NCBI GenBank assembly: GCA_032433765.1
Contig: JAVIAB010000051.1
Location: 78,586,244-78,650,243 of the forward strand
Length of the DNA stretch: 64,000 nucleotides
Reading direction: 5' to 3'
From: Megaustenia siamemsis
Lineage: Eukaryota > Mollusca > Gastropoda > Stylommatophora > Ariophantidae
A model generated the notes under the pieces. That model made no database searches, was not told the DNA's origin, and saw only the letters and a program-made list of their open reading frames with translations. Both the position numbers and the translations under genes were made by a program. Shown piece by piece: positions 35,091-45,084 of the stretch; the first letter of the stretch is position 1, and each line of letters opens with the position of its first letter.

Positions 35091-35429
35091 AAATGTATAA
35101 GTTTACAGGTGTTTGCCGATGATACATTAGTTCATTTACTCATTCGTGTCTTTCTTAAACAAAAAATGCACATGCCTCTTATATTATACATTCCAGATAG
35201 CTAAAAGAAGTGGCCTCTTCAAATAAAAAAAAATAACGTTTGTGGTTAAAGGATTGAATATTGCATCACCGAAACTCTCAGAGTTACTCATTTTTGATCG
35301 TTTAGTTACTAGTATTATTTAACAATTTACATATGTGCGTGTGTGTGTATCAATCGACAGCAGGCATCGCAAAGGATAGACCAATATATATATATATATA
35401 AATACACACACACACACATGTATCTTGCT

Positions 35430-36045
35430 AGTAATATACATCAAGAAGGTGAAACAAAAAGAAAGAGATTAGTACCTGATAGCAAAAGTAGTGGCGAATT
35501 TTAAAAACTTTGGCAAAATATGGAAATAAAAAATAATAAGCGAGAAAACCAAATGTAGAATATTCAAATCAAACATATCATCCAAACTTGCCTACACATG
35601 TGAAAGCTGGAAAACAACAAGTAGATTGAGAGAAAACATAGCGTTTTTTAATGCAAATGCCTAAGAAGAATATTCCCTGTACAATGGAATGAATTCAAGA
35701 TTAGTATTGAGATAAGAGAAATGGAATTCATCCAACAACAAATAGGAAGGGAAGATGGGCATATGTAGCACGTTTGCTGGGAAGAGACAAGAGAATTCCA
35801 AAACAGGTGCTTCTATGGGAAACACCAGGATACAGAAAAAGAGGAAGACCTAAAGAGACACTGAAAAGAACCGTTATAAGAGAAGTAAAGTTGGCAGGCA
35901 TAGACTCATTAGATAGGATCGAACATCTCGCTCAGAACAAGGATGGGTACCAGTACAAGTCCTATGTGACGTCTATCGGGTGGGAAAGTTTAAGATCGAG
36001 ATTATTCGACCAGATATCGCTCATTCATCAGTATTTGCTTTAGTT
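35430..36045 (+). mobile_element. LINE-C RT C-terminal fragment
   Basis: Shows a frame-broken CESWKTT-like block near 35600, a QWNEFK block near 35690, then an open frame at 35774-36043. That frame encodes MLGRDKRIPKQVLLWETPGY, GRPKETLKRTVIREVKLAGI and EHLAQNKDG. It parallels the LINE-C copy at 53578-54099 (CESWKTT, AWNEFK, RPRETLRRTLMREARAAGI). It diverges at the 3' end, so it is a related subfamily. Confidence 0.8.
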
Positions 36046-36284
36046 ACAAACAAATTTACTTTTTGTGTCAAAGGCTAGAGCCGCTTCTAAAATAAGAATG
36101 AGTGGAATGTACACAAGTTTGGAGATCTACTCCCCAAAATGTTGCAACATTTCCAAGATAAAACACTACATTTCAAAACTAGCAGGTGTGAGTAATAAGG
36201 AAAAATAAGCAGGGGCTGGGATACGTAGAGGGACGTGGCCTTCTACGCGGGTGAAATGGATAATATGTGATGGTAATGATGATG
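36046..36284. other. No recognisable feature
   Basis: Spacer between LINE-C and LINE-B fragments. The minus ORF at 36166-36405 has no recognisable domain. Confidence 0.4.
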
Positions 36285-36293
36285 ATGATGGCA

Positions 36294-36832
36294 TTGACAT
36301 GAGAATACAAAAAGCAAATACTGTCACATACCAGCTTTCACCATTGTTAATACATCCAAACATTTCTATATCAGCTAAACAACAAATGATAAATAGCACT
36401 TTCATACCAACTTTGTGCTATGAAAGTGGACCCTTTCTAAATCACATTTAAGAAAGATCAATACATGTGAGATGCGATGCTTGAGAAAAGTAACAAACAA
36501 ATTAAAGAAGAGGTAGAATACCAAATGAAACCATAAGAAAAATGGTAGGAATAAAACCCTGCCAAGAATATATAAAACAACAACTTAAATGTTTAAGCCA
36601 CCTGGTCAGAATAAATCCTCACCAATCACCATCAAGGGCGTTCTTCTCGAGAATGCATGGAAAAAGACCAAGAGTGTGACCTAGAAGAAGATGGATAGAT
36701 GCAGTGACAGAGACATGTAACAACAATGGAAAATCACTAATACAGACAGTTCGAGCAGCTCAAGAACGACAAATGATATAACCACGACAGCTTTTCGGTA
36801 TCAGTGAGAAAGAGAAAAGAAGAAGAAGAATA
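36294..36832 (+). mobile_element. LINE-B 3' fragment with likely 9-bp TSD
   Basis: Nearly identical to 25572-26115, with a 9-bp deletion that removes the QTW of ESQTWT and several frameshifts. It keeps MRIQKANTVTYQLSPLL, RMHGKRPRV and VRAAQERQMI, and ends in an agaagaagaag tail. The candidate TSD atgatggca lies at 36285-36293 and 36833-36841; the left side is within a gat microsatellite. Confidence 0.88.
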
Positions 36833-36929
36833 ATGATGGCACAAAAAGTGCAATTGATATTCGCGAATACATTTGGAGGGACGATTCATTAAACAGTTAC
36901 ATTTTAGTGTTTTATTTTTATTTAATACT

Positions 36930-36931
<2 letters not shown>

Positions 36932-36996
<65 letters not shown>
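36932..36996. repeat. (TA)n microsatellite
   Basis: About 65 bases of tatata with one tttata interruption. Confidence 0.97.
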
Positions 36997-36999
<3 letters not shown>

Positions 37000-37002
37000 G
37001 GA

Positions 37003-37086
37003 ATTGCTGAGGAGGGGATCTGAGCACCTATGGACATGTTCGGAGTGCAATGATGATGACCCGCAAATAACTCAATAACTCAATAA
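37003..37086 (+). mobile_element. LINE-A 3'-end remnant
   Basis: Contains gctgaggaggggatctgagc, then cacctatggacatgttcgga and gatgatgacccgcaaataac, ending in two ctcaata copies. It is one unit of the 72-bp segment amplified at 56612-57043. Confidence 0.85.
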
Positions 37087-37131
37087 CATATATATATATG
37101 TTCTACTTAACAGATTTCGAATAGATAACAA

Positions 37132-37318
37132 AAGTTGATGGAACATGTGAAGAGACACACAACTCTATTAAGACAACTAAAGTTGGTGGAACATATGAAG
37201 AGACACACAACCCTATTAAGACAACAAAAGATGAAACATGTGAAGAGACACACAAACCTATTAAGACAACTAAAGTTGATGGAACATATGAAGAGACATA
37301 CAACCCTACTAAGGGTCA
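37132..37318. repeat. 48-bp tandem repeat derived from LINE-D coding sequence, about 4 copies
   Basis: The unit contains gaacatgtgaagagacacac. The period of 48 bp was checked between 37132 and 37180; one unit is shorter by six bases. Each unit encodes an EHMKRHTTLLRQ-like block that corresponds to GHAKRHNSLLK of LINE-D. Confidence 0.88.
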
Positions 37319-37434
37319 TCTAGGAAGAGAAAGGTACAAGGTAGATGAAAGAGAAGTAAACTAAGATTCAAGTAGACTGTAACATTAACAGATAGACAGG
37401 TGAACCTACTGACGAGCATTTCAAGGCAAAAGAT

Positions 37435-37591
37435 CGTGCTGAAGTCGGATGTGTTGAGCTTAAAGGCGCAAATTTCAGTTATACTGCAAACCACAACACA
37501 AAGCAGACACGCCCACTTAACGTCCTTTTAAGAGCGGATGACGAAGAGTTGTACTTCTTTAGCAATCGGGCGAACGCAAGCAAGCAGCAAA
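37435..37591 (+). mobile_element. SINE-6 insertion with 13-bp TSD
   Basis: Starts cgtgctgaagtcggatgtg and ends in a gcaagcaagcagcaaa tail. The TSD caaggcaaragat (one mismatch) lies at 37422-37434 and 37592-37604. It matches 14217-14350. It interrupts the LINE-D reading frame. No tRNA boxes are visible; the copy may be 5'-truncated. Confidence 0.8.
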
Positions 37592-37739
37592 CAAGGCAAG
37601 AGATTGAGAGTAAAATGGCACTTTATAGAAGCCAACCTTCGATGTGGAGACAACGCCCAATGAATGAATCTATAGTTTCTTGGCAATTATAATCTATAGT
37701 TTATTGCAACGCTAGCCAGAACATTTAAGGTATTGCTCA

Positions 37740-37765
37740 AAATAGTTCATGTGTGTGTATGTGTG

Positions 37766-37806
<41 letters not shown>
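37740..37806. repeat. (GT)n/(GA)n microsatellite
   Basis: gtgtgtatgtgtgtat followed by about 38 bases of gagaga. Confidence 0.95.
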
Positions 37807-37807
<1 letters not shown>

Positions 37808-37884
37808 AGCGCTTGTAAAACGATAATAGCCTATTACTTTAGCATGAGCTTAGCGATAAAGAGAAGCATTAATCTTCTCCGGAC

Positions 37885-38385
37885 TAAAACACCGAATAAG
37901 GAAATGACGATGAAAGTGCTGCTCCTCGCTTTAATTACCTATTCTAGCAGGTCACCGAATAAGGAAATGACGATGAAAGTGCTGTTCCTCGCTTTAATTA
38001 CCTATTTTAGCAGCACACAGCATAAGGAAATAACAATGAAAGCGCTATTCATCCCTTTAATTACTTATTCCAGCAGGTCACCGCATAAGGAAATAACAAT
38101 GAAAGCGCCTTCCTCCGTTTAATTACTTATTCTAGCAGGTCACCGCATAAGGAAATACCGATGAAAGCGCTATTCCTCCCTTTAATTACCTATCCTAGCA
38201 GGACACCTCATAAGGAAATGACGATGAAAGCGCTATTCCTCCCTTTAATTACCTATCCTAGCAGGACACCTCATAAGGAAATGACGATGAAAGCGCTATT
38301 CCTCCCTTTAATTACCTATCCTAGCAGGACACCTCATAAGGAAATGACGATGAAAGCGCTATTCCTAGCTGTTGTTATCCATCCT
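37885..38385. repeat. 63-bp tandem repeat, about 8 copies, open on the plus strand
   Basis: The unit contains cataaggaaatgacgatgaa and gcgctattcctccctttaat. The period was checked between 38221 and 38284. The plus strand encodes 21-residue units of the form HKEMTMKALFLPLITYPSRT. Two ORFs (37733-38122 and 38161-38472) are separated by a small deletion. Since 63 is a multiple of three, one open unit guarantees an open array, so this is weak evidence of coding. Confidence 0.93.
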
Positions 38386-38399
38386 AACAGAACAAAGTT

Positions 38400-38720
38400 C
38401 CTCTTTTTTTTTCATGTTCACATCGAGAGACCATTTGAACCCTTGCTTCCTTCATCCAACTCAACTCGATAACCAGCACGCTACATGCACTTTCATGAGC
38501 AGAAAACACCTAATAACTTAAGAGAGTTTCAAGAAATACTGCTCCAGGCCAGCTTTTTGACGAATTGAAGGTATTTAGTGTCGGATTTAAACTCGGTGAG
38601 GCGCTAAGATAAATAAAACTTTTAGGTTAACCCCACCCCCTCACCCCCAACCCTCCCCCACCCTAAACTTAAAAATGAACACCATGACGTCTCACACATA
38701 GCTGGAAATAATATACTGGT
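38400..38720. other. No recognisable feature
   Basis: Mixed sequence with a C-rich stretch at 38630-38665. Nothing recognised. Confidence 0.4.
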
Positions 38721-38732
38721 ATGAAACAAGTG

Positions 38733-38983
38733 GAGAGCCGCGATAGCTCAGTGGTTAGTGAACTGGACTACAAAAGACTAGAGGTAGGGTTCGATCCGAA
38801 CCGACGGCTTCCAGGTTCACCCAGCGTTTAATGGTACCGGATTTTTTTTCTGGGAAAGTAAAGCGACACGGGCGTTGTGCCGACCACATCACCCCAAAAA
38901 TCATGTGCCGAAGGTCTGTAAAATTTAAGGTCACTAACACCATATTCCCTATACGCCACTCAGCGTGACTTTACTTTTTTTTA
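38733..38983 (+). mobile_element. SINE-1, full length, 12-bp TSD
   Basis: tRNA-like head with A box TAGCTCAGTGG and B box GGTTCGATCC. It ends in cactcagcgtgac and a T-rich tail. The TSD atgaaacaagtg lies at 38721-38732 and 38984-38995. Confidence 0.95.
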
Positions 38984-38995
38984 ATGAAACAAGTG

Positions 38996-40377
38996 TAGTC
39001 CTAAAATAGATTTTGAAAACTGTTTGAAGCCCCTCGGATTATGTGACTTTAAGCCAAAACTTATTTTATCTCACAGCAATTCCTGCCCTGAACGTGTGTT
39101 ATGTCCAGATATTTTACTCCATTAATTATAGTTTCAGGTTTAATTACAACGTTTTCTCCGCGTTTTTTAATTTATACTTTGACAGATTGTAAATAAGCAT
39201 TTAAATTATATTTAAGTTTGAACTTGCTGAAATTAGGTACTTCACTTTTGAAAATCAAATAATTGTGACCAATAAAAATAATACAGGAGTTTAAAAAGTT
39301 AACAAAATAAGACAAGGAGAAAGCAGATATAATTAGGGTGGGGAAAGAACGAACAGAAAAAGATTTAAAAAATGGGTGTAAAAAGAATCAGTAGAAACAA
39401 GTCTCTTTTCGACACCTTTGGTCTAGTATGGAAAACCATAGCTCCAAACAACGCTTCACTAACACGTCTACGTGAGATATGATCAGATAAGATAACACAA
39501 TTAGTTATTTTTAGACTGTTCTCATTAACGAAATTAAAAAAAAAACACACACACAGAAATTGTAATTTCACAAATTGTAAAACACGGTAATTATTTAGAC
39601 GCAAAGTAATTTACTAATATCCCAGCGTACAGGGCATCACAAATATGTCGACATTAAGCGCATACTTTTAAAAACAATAATCACATACCGACGTACCGAA
39701 TGACTGCAATCCAATAACACAAACTACTTTGTTGTTTAACACAAATTGTTTATATTCGGATAATTATAACCGCTACAAATTTCACAGGAAAGCAAATAGA
39801 ATGTTACACCGTGACTTTCAATTCCGGTGTTATACCATATGGTAACCACAAAATAATTATAACACAATATTTGCATTTAAACAAAATCATGAATAAATTT
39901 ATAATATTTTAAGTATTCATACTAACCAATTGTATAAATAATAACAGAAAATGTTCAACGACTTTTTAGTAAATAAACAAACACGCTTGTTATAATGACC
40001 ACAATGTTGAAAGTTGAACAGCCAATGATCCGCTTTTTGGTGGGATGCTTAACAATCAATACACCGGTAGACGTTTCCGCTCTTGTTTGGCTCTATACGC
40101 CGCTGCTGGAATGTAATGCGGAGGGGGAGCAACGGGGTTTGAGCGCTGCAGGGCCGATGTAAACTGATTAGGTCGCGAGCGGCACGCACACTGGCGTTGG
40201 CGACCAATCAAATGGAAAGATGTACACCGCTGCGGGTAGTGAGGCGAAATTAAAGTAATTTCTTTAAGAAGGACACAATGAGCAAGCAGCAGTTGGGACA
40301 CGAATAGGGTCCGCACAAATGTGGAAACACAGACGAATTGGATCTATTGCATCGGGAATAAGAGACACTAAATAAGG
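38996..40377. other. Longest stretch without a recognised repeat; GC-richer block at 40050-40320
   Basis: 38996-40040 is AT-rich with no repeat family of this window. 40050-40320 is distinctly richer in G+C and CpG than its surroundings (for example gtcgcgagcggcacgcacac). It holds two CCAAT-box-like words (gaccaatcaaa near 40201; gccaatgatcc near 40021). A promoter or first exon is possible. The minus ORF at 40056-40316 has no recognised domain. Confidence 0.35.
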
Positions 40378-40636
40378 AAAAACTCAAACAATTAAAGGAA
40401 AAATCCAAATGATTTTTCGGGACATGTTAAAAGATACAACAGCCTACAAAAAGTAATCTTGGAAGGGAAAATACAAGGTAAAAAGGCATACCAAGACTAA
40501 CATGGACGAGTAACATCAAAAGATGGACAAGTCAGCCTATGATAATATGCACTGTCAAAACAAGAGACAGAGTGGAATGGCGATCCATGGTAGCCAACGT
40601 TCGTTGCGGACTCGATAATGATGATGATGATGATGA
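40378..40636 (+). mobile_element. LINE-D 3' fragment with GAT tail
   Basis: A decayed FRDMLKDTTAYKK block aligns with GHAKRHNSLLK. It is followed by ILEGKIQG, TWTSNIKRWT and WRSMVANVRCG. The tail is gatgatgatgatgatgatga at 40616-40636. Short deletions break the frame. Confidence 0.85.
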
Positions 40637-40712
40637 TGAACACCATATTCCCTACACGCCACTTGGTGTGACGGGGGGGGGGGGGGGGGAAGGGGGGTAC
40701 TTAACTTTAACT
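40637..40712 (+). mobile_element. SINE-1 3'-end fragment
   Basis: acaccatattccctacacgc, then cacttggtgtgac, an expanded G run and a tact-rich end match the last 70 bases of SINE-1. It is fused directly to the GAT tail of LINE-D. The head is absent. Confidence 0.8.
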
Positions 40713-40918
40713 TTCTAAACATTTGACTCAAATGCAATTTGTAGAGATCAATTTTGTGTGTGACTACGTAACTTTCTTCTTAAAATGAATAAAGTATATC
40801 AGACTTGAGACTAATCGAATGTAGGCAAAAGTGCAAAAATAGCTTTGATTACATGTGCTAGCCCCTTCGAGTCAAACAAACTTACGTTTTAAATAAACTA
40901 TAAATATCACGACAAACT
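40713..40918. other. No recognisable feature
   Basis: AT-rich spacer; target of the insertion that follows. Confidence 0.4.
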
Positions 40919-40931
40919 AGCTACAATACAT

Positions 40932-41400
40932 CTTCTTCTTCTTCTACCTTTTTAGCTCCTAGTGGAGCATAGGTCTTCAATAAACACTTTCAAAGTCGTT
41001 CTGTTTTTTGCAATCTTTTAAGATCATTCCATGTCTTCCCCATCATCTTCATCTCTGCTTCGATTTGTCTTCTCCAAGAATTTCTTGGTCTTCCTCTTTG
41101 TCTTTTCCCCTGAGGATTCCCCTGGTTGACAAAGGGTGTGTCGGCAACCAGGACTCCTTACAGTTTTCTCCGGCTTGCGTCATATGTCTCTTAGACAGAG
41201 AGCCCTTCTCTTTCCTGGATGGCGGATTTACTTTATCTCTTTGACTTGTCCATGTTTGTGAAGTTTTTTCGGCTTATTTTTGTACAGTATAGGGATAGCC
41301 AGTCCCATGCCCAACTCTCCTTTCTCGCCTCTTACGAACATGCCTAGTAGGGTACAGCTATTCTTTATTCCCCTTTCAAGCCCCGGCAGCGCACGGGCGA
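40932..41400 (-). mobile_element. LINE-F ends-only derivative, complete, 13-bp TSD
   Basis: A 469-bp insertion bounded by agctacaatacat at 40919-40931 and 41401-41413. The minus-strand 5' end reads tcgcccgtgcgctgccgggg. Next come gcatgttcgtaagaggcg and ggcatgggactggctatccc, then a direct jump to the LINE-F C-terminal coding end. It finishes gaaagtgtttattgaagacc plus a (GAA)n tail. It shares its internal junction with 22782-23194. No RT is encoded. Confidence 0.93.
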
Positions 41401-41654
41401 AGCTACAATACATGACGACACATAATCAATAAAAATGCAGTTTTATTTGAACAACTTTTTGGTATTACCTAGGACCTATTATAACATTGAGGATGTAGTC
41501 TTGTGTTGAACCGATTTTGTCTTGCGAAGAAAACGGCATCAAACTCAAGATCAACCAGCCACGATATATGGGATTGAAAGAATTGGGATTGAAGGTGGAG
41601 GCAGGGAGGACATGTACGGTTTTTTGTTTCCTTGCTATTTGTAAAACTTAAGGT

Positions 41655-42013
41655 TTGGGGTACGGGAAAAAGAGGAAGCCAGTCAGTACGAACATTAGAT
41701 ATTTGAGAAAAAAAGATTGGGGTTAACAGAATAGGCGAAATGATGCGGCAAGAGAGAGAAAGATTAGGCGTTGAATCAATTGAAAACTACAGACAGAGAC
41801 CAACAAATTAAATGGTTTGCTTATAGAAAGAATGCCAAGACTTTACTATAAAGATCTTATTAAAAGTGAAGACGGAAAAAGAGCCCGAGGTAGGGCCAGA
41901 ATAAGATGGACGACAGGGTACGAACAACGCTAGAGCATCAATTGACAATGGCTGAGGCAGCCAGAAAGGCACGAAAACTAGAACTTTATATCTTCTTCAA
42001 CACACGAAGAAGT
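41655..42013 (+). mobile_element. LINE-E 3' fragment
   Basis: Frame-broken plus-strand translation gives QIKWFAYRKN (QIKWFGH-like), then KSEDGKRARGRARIRWTT, then a MAEAARKARKLELYIF-type end. This is the IKWFGH...GKRxRGRxRxRW terminal module of a LINE. The element continues beyond the SINE-4 insertion at 42279 as attagaggaagtgaagagag, merging into the (GA)n tract. Confidence 0.72.
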
Positions 42014-42265
42014 TCGTTCGTTCGCTTTCGTCAGCTTTAACCTCTGACGAAGTCCCACCCACTCAATTTTGTGGGACTGAATTTTGCGTGTAAAGTCTGT
42101 TTTATCCCATTACAGGATGCCCCTCGCCATGCAGGCAGATTTACTCCGACTTCAGAGGTACTAATTTTTAGGGAATTAGTAAAACCCAGGTGTCCACGCC
42201 AGGGTACGAACCCCGGCTGTTGCCGTGGTAAGCCAACCGCCTATCGATTGCGCTAACCGGACACC
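42014..42265 (-). mobile_element. SINE-4, complete, tRNA-like head, 13-bp TSD
   Basis: A 252-bp minus-strand element. Its first bases GGTGTCC pair perfectly with GGACACC about 70 bases later, like an acceptor stem. A TAGCGCAATCGATAGG A-box region and a GGGGTTCGTACCC B-box/T-loop lie between. The body contains acctctgaagtcggagtaaa. The 3' end is acttcgtcagaggttaaagc followed by gcgaacgaacgaac. The TSD cacacgaagaagt lies at 42001-42013 and 42266-42278. The body and tail resemble SINE-3. Confidence 0.93.
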
Positions 42266-42292
42266 CACACGAAGAAGTATTAGAGGAAGTGA

Positions 42293-42352
<60 letters not shown>
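42293..42352. repeat. (GA)n microsatellite at a LINE-E tail
   Basis: Near-pure gagaga with one aaag interruption. It directly follows the LINE-E end, so probably an expanded tail. Confidence 0.95.
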
Positions 42353-42354
<2 letters not shown>

Positions 42355-42446
42355 TGAAAGAGACAGAGATTTTAGAGAGTACAAGTTTGCTTTTAAACAA
42401 TATGGAAGGTAAACATTCTATACAGCTGATGACGGTGGGTTGGAAA

Positions 42447-44123
42447 CTTGAGGAGGCCATGGAGGAAACTTGAGGAGGCCATGGAGGAAACTTGAGGAGG
42501 CCATGGAGGAAACTTGAGGAAGCCATGGAGGAAACTTGAGGAAGCCATGGAGGAAACTTGAGGAGGCCATGGAGGAAACTTGAGGAAGCCATGGAGGAAA
42601 CTTGAGGAGGCCATGGAGGAAACTTGAGGAAGCCATGGAGGAAACTTGAGGATGCCATGCAGGAAACTTGAGGAAGCCATGGAGGAAACTTGAGGAGGCC
42701 ATGGAGGAAACTTGAGGAGGCCATGGAGGAAACTTGAGGAGGCCATGGAAGAAACTTGAGGAAGCCATGGAGGAAACTTGAGGAGGCCATGGAGGAAACT
42801 TGAGGAGGCCATGGAGGAAACTTGAGGAGGCCATGGAGGAAACTTGAGGAGGCCATGGAGGAAACTTGAGGAGGCCATGGAAGAAACTTGAGGAGGCCAT
42901 GGAAGAAACTTGAGGAGGCCATGGAGGAAACTTGAGGAGGCCATGGAGGAAACTTGAGGAGGCCATGGAAGAAACTTGAGGAAGCCATGGAGGAAACTTG
43001 AGGAGGCCATGGAGGAAACTTGAGGAGGCCATGGAGGAAACTTGAGGAGGCCATGGAAGAAACTTGAGGAGGCCATGGAGGAAACTTGAGGAGGCCATGG
43101 AGGAAACTTGAGGAGGCCATGGAGGAAACTTGAGGAGGCCATGGAGGAAACTTGAGGAGGCCATGGAGGAAACTTGAGGAGGCCATGGAAGAAACTTGAG
43201 GAGGCCATGGAAGAAACTTGAGGAGGCCATGGAGGAAACTTGAGGAGGCCATGGAGGAAACTTGAGGAGGCCATGGAAGAAACTTGAGGAAGCCATGGAG
43301 GAAACTTGAGGAGGCCATGGAGGAAACTTGAGGAGGCCATGGAGGAAACTTGAGGAGGCCATGGAGGAAACTTGAGGAGGCCATGGAAGAAACTTGAGGA
43401 AGCCATGGAGGAAACTTGAGGAGGCCATGGAAGAAACTTGAGGAAGCCATGGAGGAAACTTGAGGAGGCCATGGAGGAAACTTGAGGAGGCCATGGAGGA
43501 AACTTGAGGAGGCCATGGAGGAAACTTGAGGAGGCCATGGAAGAAACTTGAGGAGGCCATGGAGGAAACTTGAGGAGGCCATGGAAGAAACTTGAGGAAG
43601 CCATGGAGGAAACTTGAGGAGGCCATGGAGGAAACTTGAGGAGGCCATGGAGGAAACTTGAGGAGGCCATGGAGGAAACTTGAGGAGGTCATGGAGGAAA
43701 CTTGAGGAAGCCATGGAGGAAACTTGAGGAGGCCATGCAGGAAACTTGAGGAGGCCATGGAGGAAACTTGAGGAGGCCATGCAGGAAACTTGAGGAGGCC
43801 ATGGAGGAAACTTGAGGAGGCCATGCAGGAAACTTGAGGAGGCCATGGAGGAAACTTGAGGAGGCCATGGAGGAAACTTGAGGAAGCCATGGAGGAAACT
43901 TGAGGAGGCCATGGAGGAAACTTGAGGAGGCCATGGAGGAAACTTGAGGAGGTCATGGAGGAAACTTGAGGAGGCCATGGAGGAAACTTGAGGAAGCCAT
44001 GGAGGAAACTTGAGGAGGCCATGGAGGAAACTTGAGGAAGCCATGGAGGAAACTTGAGGAGGCCATGGAGGAAACTTGAGGAGGCCATGGAGGAAACTTG
44101 AGGAGGTCATGGAGGAAACTTGA
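42447..44123. repeat. 22-bp tandem repeat, about 76 copies
   Basis: The unit contains cttgaggaggccatggagga. The period was checked between 43021 and 43043. Variants (gaagcc, gaagaaac, atgcagg, ggtcatgg) are scattered. All minus-strand frames are open and encode the same 22-residue cycle (MASSSFLHGLLKFPPWPPQV). This is because the 22-bp unit lacks stops in any frame. The 644-, 556- and 425-residue ORFs are therefore not evidence of a protein. Confidence 0.97.
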
Positions 44124-44173
44124 CACGAGTGATCGCATTACGTGTATAACAAATTCATAGACTACTAGTAGAC

Positions 44174-44439
44174 GTTGGAGCCGTGATAGTTCAGTTGTTA
44201 GTGAACTGGACTACAAAGGACAAGATGTAGGGTTCGATCCCAGCCGACGGCTTCCAGGTTCACTCAGCCTTAAAAAGGTACCGGGTTTTTGTTCTGGGAA
44301 AGTAAAGCGGCACGGGCGTGATACCGACCACATTACCCCAAAAATCATGTGCTGAAGGTCAGTAAAATTTATGGTCACTAACACCATATTCAGTATACGC
44401 CACTTGGCGTGACGGGGGCTCTTTACTTTTTTTTTACTT
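44174..44439 (+). mobile_element. SINE-1, full length, diverged head, 10-bp TSD
   Basis: Begins tggagccgtgatagttcagt, where the A box has two changes from the other copies. The B box GGTTCGATCCC is intact. The TSD actagtagac lies at 44164-44173 and 44440-44449. It inserted at the first unit of the 51-bp array. Confidence 0.94.
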
Positions 44440-44930
44440 ACTAGTAGACTTACATTTGCCTGTTACTTGTACATAAAGTACATAGGCTACTAGTACACAC
44501 TTACATTAGCCTGTTACTTGTACAGAAAATACATAGAATACTAGTACACTTACCTTAGCCTGTTTCTTGTACAGAAATTACATAGGCTACTAGTACACAC
44601 TTACATTAGCCTGTTACTTGTACAGAAATTACATAGGCTACTAGTACACACTTACATTAGCCTGTTACTTGTACAGAAATTACATAGGCTACTAGTGCAC
44701 ACTTACATTAGCCTGTTACTTGTACAGAAATTACATAGGCTACTAGTACACACTTACATTAGCCTGTTACTTGTACAGAAATTACATAGGCTACTAGTGC
44801 ACACTTACATTAGCCTGTTACTTGTACATAAATTACATAGGCTACTAGTACACACTTACATTAGCCTGTTACTTGTACAGAAAATACATAGAATACTAGT
44901 ACACTTACATTAGCCTGTTACTTGTATATC
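44440..44930. repeat. 51-bp tandem repeat, about 9-10 copies
   Basis: The unit contains ctagtacacacttacattag and cctgttacttgtacagaaat. The period was checked between 44581 and 44632. The short ORF over it is repeat translation. Confidence 0.95.
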
Positions 44931-45084
44931 AAAATCACTGGTCGATCCTTTTGCCTTGCAGCGAAATAGACTTCCCTTCCTTATCTCGCCAGACAGCCAT
45001 TTGAATTGATTGTATCGCTTAGATCTAAATGTTCTTGATGCAATATAATTCTTCTTTCAAAGTCATTTCGGCATGAAAAGAGAA

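Larger units (their letters stand above)
37115..37665 (+). mobile_element. LINE-D 3' fragment, internally amplified and split by SINE-6
   Basis: An EHMKRHTTLLR segment (the GHxKRHNSLLK block of LINE-D) is tandemly repeated at 37132-37318. It continues into a decayed ILEGKIQG region (caaccctactaag, then gaagagaaaggtacaagg). After the SINE-6 insertion (37435-37591) the frame resumes with VKWHFIEANLRCGDNA, the LINE-D terminus. Dead copy. Confidence 0.83.

Noticed and set aside
38733..38810. True tRNA genes at the seven SINE-1 heads, the SINE-2 heads and the SINE-4 head
   Set aside because: Each head is followed by a conserved non-tRNA body and a tail, and most insertions are bounded by TSDs, so these are tRNA-derived SINEs.
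42176..44110. A 644-residue ORF and several overlapping 400-550-residue ORFs (F/P/S/W-rich) on the minus strand
   Set aside because: They are translations of a 22-bp tandem repeat that lacks stops in all minus frames, so the same peptide cycle appears in every frame.
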